Source of the DNA: Phanerochaete sordida
Taxonomy: Eukaryota > Basidiomycota > Agaricomycetes > Polyporales > Phanerochaetaceae
Direction: 5' to 3'
DNA length: 64,000 bases
NCBI GenBank assembly: GCA_019973155.2
Contig: BPQB01000057.1
Span: forward strand, 62,001 to 126,000
The notes under the pieces were generated by a model. That model saw only the letters and a list, made by a program, of their open reading frames with translations. It did no database searches and had not been told where the DNA came from. Below are positions 45,316 through 55,793 of the stretch, in pieces (the stretch's first letter is position 1; each line of letters begins with the position of its first letter). A program made the position numbers and the translations under genes.

Positions 45316-47000
45316 ATGTTCACGAAGTGGTTCAAGTCGCTGCTCACTCTCGTGCCTCTGCTCCATCCTGCGGTTGCAGATCCATGGGTACGTGGCAAAC
45401 AGTCTATCAAATTTCATGTATTGAACCTCGTTCTAGCCGTTCGATGTTACCACGATTGCCGCACCCGATGGTTCTATTACGGCCAAGTTCGTGTCTTTCG
45501 GGGCGACCATGACTGAGCTGTGGGTAAAGGACAAGTTCGGAAATGCTCGAGACATTATACTGGGCTACGACGACAATGTCAGTGAAGTTGCTGCGTTTGT
45601 GGGCATCGACGCTGAATCCGCGTCCAGACTGAGCTGCTTACTGACTCCGCCCATCCCGTGTTCAACCCCATTGTCGGAAGGTAAGTCCGTCGATCCGTAC
45701 TACGACAAGATCTGCCAGACTTTGACCGCGCTGCTGTATCACAGGTATGCGAATCGCATCAAGAACGGTACGCTCCTCTGCTCCTCGTGCACCTATACAA
45801 ACGGCTGACCTGGGGAACTGCAGGCACCTTCTCTATCCCCATTACCAAGGACCCGCAGCCGCCAGGGCCAAACGTCTACCAGATCCCGACCAACGATCAT
45901 GATGGTGAGTTCGTCGCCGTCGTCGCCATATGGCGCGCTCACACGGGCATTGCAGGCCAGGACACGCTCCATGGGGGCATCTACGGATGGGATCGCCGAA
46001 ACTGGACCATCGTGACAAAGTCTCCGACGAGTGTTACCTACCATCATCTGGACGCTGCAGATGAGGGCTTCCCCGGAAACGTCTCAGCCTACGTGCGCCT
46101 GCATTTTATTTTATCTTCGCTTCTGCTGACGTCCTATAGACCACACACACCGTCGAGAACGGCGGCGTCCTCAAAACCTCTGTGCACGCCACGGCGACGG
46201 AGCTGACACCGATCATGCTCACACAACACATCTATTGGTATGTTCCACGCGCTAACGGGTCGGGAAGCGCGGCTGATCCGGGGCGGTGTCCGACCAGGAA
46301 CCTTGACGCCTTCCAGGGCAGTGAGAACATTCTGAACCACCATCTCCATGTTGATGCCTCGCGTGTGGTCGAGGTGGACGGCGATGCCATCCCGACCGGC
46401 AACTTCATCAACGTTGCGGGGACGCCGTGGGACTTCAGGACGCCGCAGAAGATTGACTATCGTTTCAACGAGACGGTAGGATTATGCGGGGGAGGTTCGT
46501 GCCTTCGCGATGACGTTTTCACGCTTCTCACCGAGGACATCCACTGTAGGCTGCAGCGGGTACGACCACTGCTGGATCTATGACAATTCGGAAGAGACGA
46601 AGCCCGGCGTGTCCCTCTGGAGCGATGTGTCCGGCATCAGGTAATTATCAGCGCCATCGGGAGCGGCTTGGCAGGAACTGAACGACGCCGCTTGGCAGGC
46701 TCGATATTACGACAAACAACCCGGCGACGCAGGTATACACCGCGTACTGGCTGAACACGCCCCGCAAGAAGGTGCACGGCGGGCCCTCGCTGAACTACAC
46801 GAGCTACAGCGCTGTTGCCATCGAGCAGGAGGGCTACATTGACGCTATTAATACTCCGGAATGGGGGGTCAACCAGATCTGTACGTGCCGTCGGTTTTAC
46901 CGGTGCTGCGCCTCGCGTCGCTGACGGCTCGTGCACTCCAGATGGGCCGGACAGAGACTACACATGGGCGACGACGTACCAGTTCTCGACTGTGCACTGA
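45316..47000 (+). CDS. Secreted aldose 1-epimerase (galactose mutarotase family)
   Basis: The start is the ATG at 45316 (MFTKWFKSLLTLVPLLHPAV), a signal peptide ending about ADPW. Exons join in phase to PFDVTTIAAPDGSITAKFVS, FGATMTELWVKDKFGNARDI, ILGYDDN, LLTDSAHPVFNPIVGR, YANRIKNG, TFSIP, DTLHGGIYGWDRRNW, YHHLDAADEGFPGNV, HTVENGGVLKTSVHA, QHIYWNLDAF, DATPIGNF-like DAIPTGNFINVAGTPWDF, VYTAYWLNTPRKKVHG, AVAIEQEGYIDAINTPEWG and GPDRDYTWATTYQFSTVH. Family motifs GxxxNRI, LHGG and the catalytic HxW/E positions can be read. It interconverts sugar anomers; being secreted, it likely acts on wall or plant sugars outside the cell. The last intron was placed by phase. Confidence 0.88.
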
Positions 47001-47358
47001 AATACCGTATGCAGGCCGTGTTGTACCTATCGCCAATTGCTGCGGCACTGATAAAATCCATCATGCAACGCCCGCGCGGGCTGCAGCGTGAGGCACGAAC
47101 GGGGCCGATTTCGTCCTCGAGATAGTGATTTTCGATTGTCTGAATAGGCTCGTCGTCATAGAGACCGACGGGCGCTGTCCGCCGCGCCGGCGCCTGCCGC
47201 CTGAGCCGCCAGCAGCCCCGAAATTTAGTTGGTTTTCAGCCGGGGATTTGCTCTTCACCTCGCCTCCATCTCTTCCCCCCTCCCCCGCCTGCCCTCGCGG
47301 CACTCACGCTCCTTTTCTTCCCGTCGCTCGTTGTTTTGTGCCAGCAGACGAAGTCGCC
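47001..47358. other. Intergenic; LPMO promoter
   Basis: The part from 47250 is a strong pyrimidine tract (CCTCGCCTCCATCTCTTCCC), common just upstream of highly expressed fungal genes. No gene. Confidence 0.5.
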
Positions 47359-48933
47359 ATGAAGTCCGCGCTCACCGCCTACGCCGCCGTCGCGGCGCTT
47401 TCGCCGCTCGCCCTGCGCGTTTCTGCGCACGCCTGTGAGTTCTTGCGCGGACCCGCGCGACGATGACGCTGAGCGCGTTCCGCAGCGATATGGCACAAGG
47501 CCATGTGGGGCTTCAACGTCACGGCCCAGTCGTACGCCTACGACAACCGCCCCGTCGTGCCGCTCTACAACATGCCGTTCTCGCAGTGGTGGATGGTGCG
47601 TGCGCGCGCGGGCACCCTTGGAGACGACGTCCTGACGTTCCCAGCATGGCCACCTCGACCACCCACCGCACCCCGACGACGTCGTCGAGTTCCCCGCGGG
47701 CGGCTCCACCACGATTGAAATCTCCTGCGACAAGGGCTACACGTCCTGGTGGCCGTCCTCGGAGGGGTGCGTGCGCGCGTAGTTTCGCGCTTTGACTCTG
47801 TCTGACTGTCGCGCAGTGGCAACATCCAGGACCCCAACTCTGACCTCGCGTGCCCGGGCCAGCCCACCACTGCTATCCACGCCAACGACATCAACGACGC
47901 CGCTGGCTGCGGTATCGGCATCGCTTACAAGTCCGACATCAACGACGTCCAGCCCGAGGACTTTGTCATCTTCAGCGTCATCCACACTTGCCCGTGGTAC
48001 CTCAAGAACGACTTCCAGGTTCCCCAGGGAATGCCTGCATGCCCTGACGGCAAGTGCATCTGTGCGTTCTTCTGGATCCACAACGTACGTTCCCCTTGTT
48101 TCATCACTTCGCGCGTTTGATACTGAACAAGTTGATTTCTAGCCTGACTCGGGAGGAGAGCAGAGTACGCGTTGTTATGGTCGTTGTCTTCGAGAGTTGC
48201 CTGACTGATGGGCTGATTTCAGTGTACATGAACGGCTTCCAGTGCAACATCACTGGCGATGTTGGCACCACGCCCATCGGCAAGCCCGGCCTCGCTCGTC
48301 AGTGCGGCGCCGACGCTGCCAGCGGTCACGCTGCCACCCCGAGCAACTGCACGATTGGTCCCAAGAACCCCATGTACTGGGATCAGACCGAGCGCAACAA
48401 CGTACGATCTATTTTCGCTGCCTCTACTCCGGCGTAGCTCACGCAAACACCAGATGTTCGAGGGCATCTATGATGCGCCGACCTACAGCGACCGCTACGG
48501 TTTCCCTGACGGTGCCCAGCCCTACCTGTTCCAGGACGCCACCGTCGGCGGCGCGCCGGCGGCCGTCTCGCAAAGCAGCCCGCCGGCGAGTTCTGCGGCT
48601 CCTGCCCCTCCCGCGTCTTCCGCTGCTGCTCCTCCCGCGGACAGCTCTCCTGCTGCCCCTGCTCCTCCTCCTCCCTCTTCTGAGGCTCCTGCTCCCCCGC
48701 CGACTACCTCTGCTGCTGCTCCCCCTCCTCCCCCGCCCTCATCTAGCACCGAAGCTGCCGTGACGACGAGCACTGTTAGCCCCGTCACTGAGGTTGCGAC
48801 CACGAGCGCGGCCGCGGCCACCCCCGCGGCGACGAAGAAGTGCCGCGCGCGCAACGGCAAGAAGAAGCGCTCCGCCGCGCAGCGCCACCTCAAGAAGCGC
48901 CTCACGCACGACGGGCTCTCCGTCTCGCACTAA
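47359..48933 (+). CDS. AA14-type lytic polysaccharide monooxygenase with a Ser/Ala/Pro linker and basic tail
   Basis: The start is the ATG at 47359 ([20 protein letters not shown]). Cleavage after VSA leaves His first ([14 protein letters not shown]), as needed for the copper brace. Introns at 47435-47485 and 47596-47644 and four more restore [119 protein letters not shown] and [20 protein letters not shown]. This order matches AA14 enzymes, which oxidise xylan coating cellulose. After about 300 residues comes a roughly 90-residue Ser/Ala/Pro linker, then a tail rich in Lys/Arg ([20 protein letters not shown]). The tail replaces any carbohydrate-binding module or GPI signal. Confidence 0.88.
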
Positions 48934-49501
48934 CCGCGGCGCGCGCGCATCGCACCCAACTTCTGCTGTTACATATACCCCGTTTCCCAGCTTCGATGTC
49001 CCGCCGGCGCGGCACCTGGGCGCGGACGGACCGCACAGGCCTGCGCTCTGCGGTGGGGCGCTGTGCGTGCCTCCGCCCCGGGCTGCCTCTGCCTTAACTC
49101 GGCTCTTCGCGTTTCTTTCTTGGGCTGCATCTTCCGCGTCCTGCGCGGCCCCGCGCCGCGGCGGGTGCGCGTGTCTTCCGTTTGTATGATAGGCTCGGGC
49201 TCGTCGTGTTCGTTAGCTTGCGCCCGCGTGGCGCGTCCGCGGTGCGGACACCGGGGGCCCGGCGCCCCGCTCTTGTGGCAGTAATCCGAAACTTAAGTAC
49301 CCCCTCCCCCTCACTACCCACATCCGCGTAGTCTAGCACTTGCGTCTATACCAGTTATCTCTGCCCGTTGTGTCTGTGCTTTGTGCAATATCCGAAAGGT
49401 TACAAGTGTCGCTGTTGTTTGATGAATGTGAGTCTGACGAGAAGAGATCCAGAGGTAGGCTGCTAATAGTACATGGGAAAGAGTCGATCTATAATAGTGG
49501 G
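48934..49501. other. Intergenic between converging LPMO and permease genes
   Basis: The LPMO 3' UTR remains GC-rich to about 49260. No coding frame with support. Confidence 0.5.
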
Positions 49502-51641
49502 CTACGAGTCGTGCTCCACAGACAGCGTGCTTTTGATATCCTCGCGCACGCCGACCTTGTCCAGCGACGCCTTCTCCAGGTCGTCGCTCGCTCTGTCGTC
49601 CGCATGCGCGGTGACGTCGTCTGGCAGAATCGCGTGGGGAATGAACGTCTCCTTTGCTGGGAACAGAGTCGAGGTGACGTAGTATATCACTGACGCGACC
49701 GTGAACTGCGCGCAAAGTGAGTACATCGCCGATGTCGCTCTGCGTACGAGGTCCGCTCACCCCGAAGATCCACGCGATATCGAACAGGTGCTTGTCGTTC
49801 CCGACAGACACCTTCGTGTTGATCGCGTTCACGAGCCCGGGGAGGGTAGGCCCGACCGAGCACACGACCGCGAGCACCGCGCGCCAGTTCTGCGCACGCG
49901 TCAGCCGTCAGTACCCTTGCTCCAGCGCGCGCGCACGCCAATGAGCGGAAAAACTCACAAAGCCGTAGCTGTAGCGGTAGCGCCCGTGCGGGTCGTACAT
50001 CGCGGGCACGTCGACCTTGCAGCGGTGCACGAGCCAGTAGTCGGTGACCATGATGCCTGCGAAGGGCCCGAGGAAGACGGTGTAGCCGCTCATGAACGTC
50101 AGGAAGCCCTGCGCGCTGCCGCGCCGTCAGCCCCTTCCCGGTCGCACACGCACACGCACACGCAAAGCGCACCTCGCGAGGATCTCCCAGGGGCACAGCG
50201 CCCAGCCGGCGAGGATCGCACAGAGCACCTGCCCGCGGCGGATGTTGATGTAGCGCGGGCAGAGCACGGTCATGTCGTTCGCCGCGCTGAGCGAGTTCGC
50301 GGAGATGTTCGTGCCGAGCGTCGTCAGGAGCCACGCGGCGCTCGCGAAAAACGCCGCCGCGCGGTTGTCCCAGCGGTCGATGAGCTGCAGCGGGTCCCAG
50401 AGCACCGCGCCGTAGAGCACGATGCCCGCGGACGTCACCGCGATGCCGACGAAGCTCGCGAGCGTGAACGCGACCGGGATGATCGCGAGCTGGACGTATG
50501 TACTGTGTGCGCGTCAGTGCGGGCGGGGTGCGGCAAGGGAGGGCACGCACGATCGCTCGTTCTTGGCGTAACGCTTTCGGAGGGCTTAGCGGACGTCTGG
50601 GTACACGAAATGAACGCGCTTACAGTGAAATCAGGGATGTTGACGGTGAGCGTCGAGTAGATGCCGAAGGCGCTGTTCAGCGCGTTGAGCCAGCCCCACG
50701 AGAAGTCGCTTCCGGTCAGCGTCGCGTGCTCGCTGAACAGCCCGCTGGACGTCGGCACTTTGACGACCGCCCAGATGAGCATGGCGAGCCAGGTTGGCGG
50801 GACGATGATAGCCTTGACCAAGAACAGCCAGCGGATGCGCTGCGGGGATACGAACATGAAGGGGAACTGGATTGAGAGTCAGTATGTCGTTATTTGCGAA
50901 GTGCGGAGTGAACGAGCCTGGATCAGCCAGTACAGGAAGTAGCACATCATCCCTGGTAGAACCAATCTGTAAGCTCCCTTGCATTGCTCATGGTGGAGCC
51001 CACCTACCGACTGTAGTGATGTTGGCACCAGGCGCGAGGCGATTCGGTATATGCTGCACGCTAGGCCATATTGCCTTCAGCATCTAAACAATAATTTCAG
51101 CGACATCGTCACGCGGGAGAGTACGTCCCAATTCGTGGCTCACCTGATACACGCACTCCGAGCCCGTGTACGTCTGGATACCAAACCAGAACATCGACAG
51201 CACGACGCGACTGATGACGCTGAAGTAGCTGAACCAAAAGCCGAACGAGGAGCGATTGAGAACCGGGAAGGCGATATGGAGGCGCGCTCCCGCCGTTCCG
51301 TTCAGCACCATGACTATGGCAATCACGATGTGTCCCACAGCAATGGCGGGAAGAGCCTGTCGCCTGGCCCCAAGTCAGCGCAGCTCACCGTTTGAGTCGC
51401 GTGCAACGTACCACGACAGGCCCACCGCCAGCATGCTCGAGGCCAGCTCCCACACCGCGGCGTTCGTCGCGTCCGAAATCCAGTAAGCGACGTAGTTGTA
51501 CGTCGACCAGGTGCGGTCCTCCGGCTGGACGGGGTCCATGTCCTTGTTCGACCATTTGGACGCGGGCGCGAACGTCGACGGGCTCGGCTCGAGGGCCCAC
51601 GCCGACGGGCTGAGGTACGCGCGGAGGGGCTGCTTCGGCAT
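49502..51641 (-). CDS. NCS1-family nucleobase/allantoin permease
   Basis: The start is the ATG at 51641 (MPKQPLRAYLSPSAWALEPS). The N-terminus carries the family sequence WSNKDMDPVQPEDRTWSTYN, then VAYWISDATNAAVWELASSM. Later blocks: GARLHIAFPVLNRSSFGFWF, WFGIQTYTGSECVYQ, RIRWLFLVKAIIVPPTWLAM, INIRRGQVLCAILAGWALCP, FLTFMSGYTVFLGPFAGIMV, DYWLVHRCKVDVPAMYDPHG. These are typical of Fur4/Dal4-type carriers with about twelve helices. At least seven small introns are present. The C-terminus has an acidic Ser/Asp stretch (ADDRASDDLEKASLDK), a common ubiquitination/turnover signal. It imports uracil, allantoin or a related compound; the exact substrate cannot be set. Confidence 0.88.
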
Positions 51642-53080
51642 CGTCGCGCACGGGCGGGTGGGACAGAGAGCGCGGCCGGAGACGCCTGCGAGGCTCGGCT
51701 GCGTTTATGTACACGGCGGAGGCAGGGCGCTCGCCGCTGGCTATCTGCTTGTTGGGCTGCTGAGAAGTTTTCCAGGAACACGCGCCGCGATAGACTCCAC
51801 CAGGCGATAAGTGGGGGCCCCGGAGTGCCCATCACCGTCCAGAGCTTCGCGCGCAGGCCAGAGATAAGGACGAGATCATCCCCAGCGCCTCGCGCATTGT
51901 CTCGCACGCATTTCTTGGCCCGCCTCTCCGTCGGACGAGGATGCGTTACTTTTGCCGTAGAGATAGGGATGAACGATCTGGATGAAAGGCCGATGCCATG
52001 GGGTGGTCGCAGGATGGTCGATAGGCCCGAACATCACGGCAAGACGGGTCGTCCCTGCAGGGATAACGACTGAGCTAGGGGCATTGCACCCATGTTATTT
52101 CGTGAGACTGTGCAGGACGTGCGCGAAAAGGATGCGGCACCTCCAGAATAAGCTGCATGGGGGTAGAGACGACGTGTAGCCCCCTGAGATGCAAGAAGCA
52201 CATCCGCAGGCACAGGCCCTGGTGTGAGCTAGCCCACAGGGGCTTACTAATGAAGGACTCCAGCATAGCACATATGAGTTTCGTGAAGGAAAGGGGAGGT
52301 CCTAGACAACATAAATATCGTGTTAGCTGCAATTGTTTCGAATGCTCAGCGAAATGGCGATGGCATACCGATCTTTCAGGACCTCTCGGGCCAGACAATG
52401 CCTCCGTTGCAGCACCCTCACTTGAGCCGACGCGCTAGAGGAGACTGTATATAATTATTGAGTAAATGGTGGATATAAGCCAGGTCCAAAATACCCGAGA
52501 GGCCGCGTCGTCCGTCGTCCCATGAGAGCGTGGGAGTGAATGACCATTTCTGGTAGCTTCGTTGTGGCGTGCGAAGCTGGCGAACGCTTCAGCTGGCAGA
52601 GCGCCTCTCTGTCTCTCTCCGCCTCTCGCATTATATTCTGAACCATGTCATTAAATCCGTCATGCGCTCGAAATGCTGGCCCTTCCAGCCAGCCTTAACT
52701 TCGACAGCGTCGAGGTTCAAGCGTTCATGGTTTGCGACTCTCACTCGGCAGAGACCTAATGCTTCTCCCCGCCGCCAGCACTGCAGCCGCCGTACACCGA
52801 CTTCATAGCCAGGTAAAGACCCGATGCATGGTCTACAGCATCGAGATATATTATCGGTTGAAAGAGGTATACATGGCTTCTCAGCTCGGCGCGACGAACT
52901 TCACAGGACGTTCGATCTAGCCTTCTAGCTGCCCGAAGCCTCTCTTCGATCGAGGTCAAGCCAGTTTGGGAATACGAACCAACGCAAACCGCAGGCCCAC
53001 ACAGCCCACTCTCCTACCCCTACCACCCCGCGAAACCTCTCCTCGAGCTAGGATTTTGCTTGTAGTTGCTTTCAGACGCG
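51642..53080. other. Intergenic, no supported gene
   Basis: 1.4 kb between divergent genes. A tRNA-like string around 52590 (CAGCTGGCAGAGCG) was tested and rejected, see below. No long frame has coding character. From about 52420 on it is AT-richer. Confidence 0.4.
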
Positions 53081-55250
53081 ATGGACGGCCTCAGCTTCTT
53101 CACGCGTTCCCTGCGAGATCATGACCTTTCTGCCGGTACCAGACGCGTGAGTGCTGTTTCCTAGCCTCGGCTGCTTGTGTTGACGATGTGGGGCAGCCTC
53201 GAACGCCAAGCGGAGCACCACTCGGGCTTCCCTCATTGCAAGCCTCAGCTGTCAACCCGGCGAACGCGTTTCGTGTGGATCAGTTACTACGCAGGAGATC
53301 AGAAGCAGCTTTGAAACAGCGACCGGTTCAGGAGTCCTTACTTGCATTGGAGGCTGGTGACCGGACAGCGTCAGGATCAGAGTCTCAGGTGCGCACTGCT
53401 CAATCCTTCGGACTTAGAGAACAGTTGTCCATTATCAGCTGTAGGTGCTTCACACGCGCGCAGCCGCTCTCGAAGCCGAGTGTGAGACGCTACGCCACTC
53501 CATTGATGCTGCGAATGCGAAGATCAGCGACCTCGAGAACATACGCGAAACTCTGACGGTGTCACTCGCTTCGGAGAAACGCCGTGCCGAACAGAATCAG
53601 TCCGCCCATGGACGCGTCCTCGCATCTCGCCATGAGTTCGCTCAGAGAGCTGTAGAGCTTGAGACCATCAAGGCAGACCTCACCAAGGAGCTGGATTCCC
53701 AGAAAGACCGCGCAACAGGCCTTGGTGGTTTGCTCGTCAGCACCTCTCGAGATTTGGAACGCGCGCGCTGCGAGATAAACAAACTATGGGACGTACGTCA
53801 CGGGCTTCAAACACAGCTCAAGGCCGCCAGCGAGACCGCCAGCGAACAGTCTGAGAAGCTCAAAAAGGCCCTCGACGACCACAAAGCAGACCTCGAGAAA
53901 GCGACAGACAGGATTTCGCAGCTGGGCTCCCTGTTGACCACACGGGGGAAGCAGCTCGCGGACGTTGAGAAGGCGCGGGGAAATGCCGAAGCGAAAGCGA
54001 ACGAGACGCAGGCTTCCCTGGTCAGCATACGCAAGAACCTCACGTTGGCGCAGAACGAAACCAAGGCTGTCACCACTGAGCGCGACGAGCTCGCCAGTCG
54101 CGCCAAGTCTCTCGAGGAGGCTAATGCCGCGCTAGAGACTAAGCTGGCGGCGGCCATCCTCGCCGCGAGCACGCTGCCGTCTAGCCACAGCCAAGAGCTG
54201 TTCAGCCTCCATCAACAGCTTGAAGACAGCGACCGGCTCAAGACGGCGGCTGCTCACGAGCATGCCGCCCTCGTGTCTGCCCTCAAGAGCGAGATGGACG
54301 AAGTACGGAGCGTCGCCGAGACAAACGGTCGGTTCCATCGACAGGCGCGGCGACAGCTAGACGCCGAACACGTGCGCGCTGAAGAGGCTCGCAGCCACGC
54401 GGAGGAGCTCGAGCGCGAACGGGCCCGGCAGGTCAAGCAGCTCCAGGCGGAGTGCGCAAAATGGCAACAAGAGTGCGCGAAGTGGCAGCGGGAACGCGGT
54501 GCCGTCGCCGACCGGCTCGACGCCGCGACTGCCAACCAGCAAGCACTCGTGCGCAACGCCGCAGCGGAACGCGGCGTCTACCAATCGCAGTTCGAGCAGC
54601 TGAAGACCGAGCACGGCTACTGCCAGCAGCAGATCGAGGCCCTCGCCGCGCAGCTCGACGGCACCCGCGCCGCGCACGACGCCCAGGCGACGCTCCTCCG
54701 CAGGACCGAGGCCGACCGCGACGTGTACCAGGCCCAGGCACGCCGCGCGCTCTCCGCGCTCAGCGCCGCGAAGCACGACGCCGCGGAGACGCAGCAGCAG
54801 ACACGCGCCGCCGCCGCCGCGCTCGCCACGGACCGCGACGCCCTCGCAGTCAGCCTCGCCGACGCGCGGAGGCTGAACGCCCAGAGCACCGCCGCGGCGC
54901 GCACGCTCGAGGCCCGCAACGCCGCCCTCGTGAGTGAGCTCGACGCGGCCCGCGAGGCCTCCCGCGAGGCGAACGAGCGCACGCTCGTCGGCGGCCTCGT
55001 GGACGAGGACGCGCTCGGCGTGCTCCGCGAGGCGCTTGGCGCGTATGCGGCTGCGGTCGACGACTGCGAGGCGGTCTTCGGGCGCGGCGGGCAGCGGCTC
55101 GCGATGTCGACGCCCGTGAAACGGGCGGGCTTGGGCCGGGAGGGACCAGAGGTGCGTGTATGCGGGTTTGTGTGTGGGTTCCAGTACTGACTCTGGAGGA
55201 TGCAGGATCTCTCGGCTGGTTCGTTCTTTGGGTCTGCTCTCGCTGCGTGA
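53081..55250 (+). CDS. Coiled-coil protein, paralogue C
   Basis: The start is the ATG at 53081. Exon 1 (53081-53146, 22 codons) reads MDGLSFFTRSLRDHD. Introns at 53147-53196, 53389-53444 and 55152-55205 are all phase 0, giving 669 residues. After about 85 variable residues, a single coiled coil runs for some 500 residues (ALEAECETLRHSIDAANAKI, DHKADLEKATDRISQLGSLL, ECAKWQQECAKWQRERG). The C-terminus has AMSTPVKRAGLG and, after the last intron, DLSAGSFFGSALAA. Without that intron the tail would be VRVCGFVCGFQY; the spliced version resembles the ends of paralogue A. First-exon motif and placement of intron 1 match A and B. Confidence 0.75.
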
Positions 55251-55793
55251 AGTTCGGCAGCTCGCATTTTCGTTCATTAATCACCGCATAGACGATGCCT
55301 CGTCACTCAGCATGTTCCTCGACCAACGTCGTCCCGTACCTGTTCCGCGTCGCACGGCATATCTCCCGCTGTGTCTTGTACCAACACATACTACCTCCGA
55401 TACGTTTCCATTCATATCACGTCTTCGTCTGTATCTTCCACGTCTAGCTATGTTCTCCGCAGATGTTTGGATTAGCTGTCTCATGTAATATTGATTTCTC
55501 TGTTCTGTAGCGCTGTGGAGGAGTTGGTCTCATCCTGTCCGGAACTTTGTATAATCGCTGTTATTGGAGCAACTTTTGACATGGTTCATTATTCGCCGGG
55601 CTCTCCAAGACAGTACAGCACTTCGGTCTCGAACGAGAGGTAGGGCAGTTCCCCTGTGGACCTTGAATCCGTGTTTGAGTCCCAAGGCATTGCCCTAGGC
55701 GAACGAGTAGACTGCTGTGTGTACTGTACAAGAGGTTTAAATACATCCGGCTTATCGTGTAGCACTGAGGTAGGAAGAGGGTCATGTGGTAGG
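55251..55793. other. Intergenic between coiled-coil C and the second HET copy
   Basis: Converging 3' ends. AT-rich around 55380-55560. Nothing coding. Confidence 0.5.

Noticed and set aside
50140..50172. Short CACACG repeat
   Set aside because: A few units within a permease intron; ordinary simple sequence.
49701..50660. 319-codon plus-strand frame rich in Arg/His
   Set aside because: It overlaps NCS1 permease exons whose helices and motifs are clear on the minus strand.
52570..52740. tRNA-like D-arm string CAGCTGGCAGAGCG with GGTTCAAGC downstream
   Set aside because: No complementary anticodon stem, and the T-arm stem does not pair; the 7-base acceptor ends do not match.
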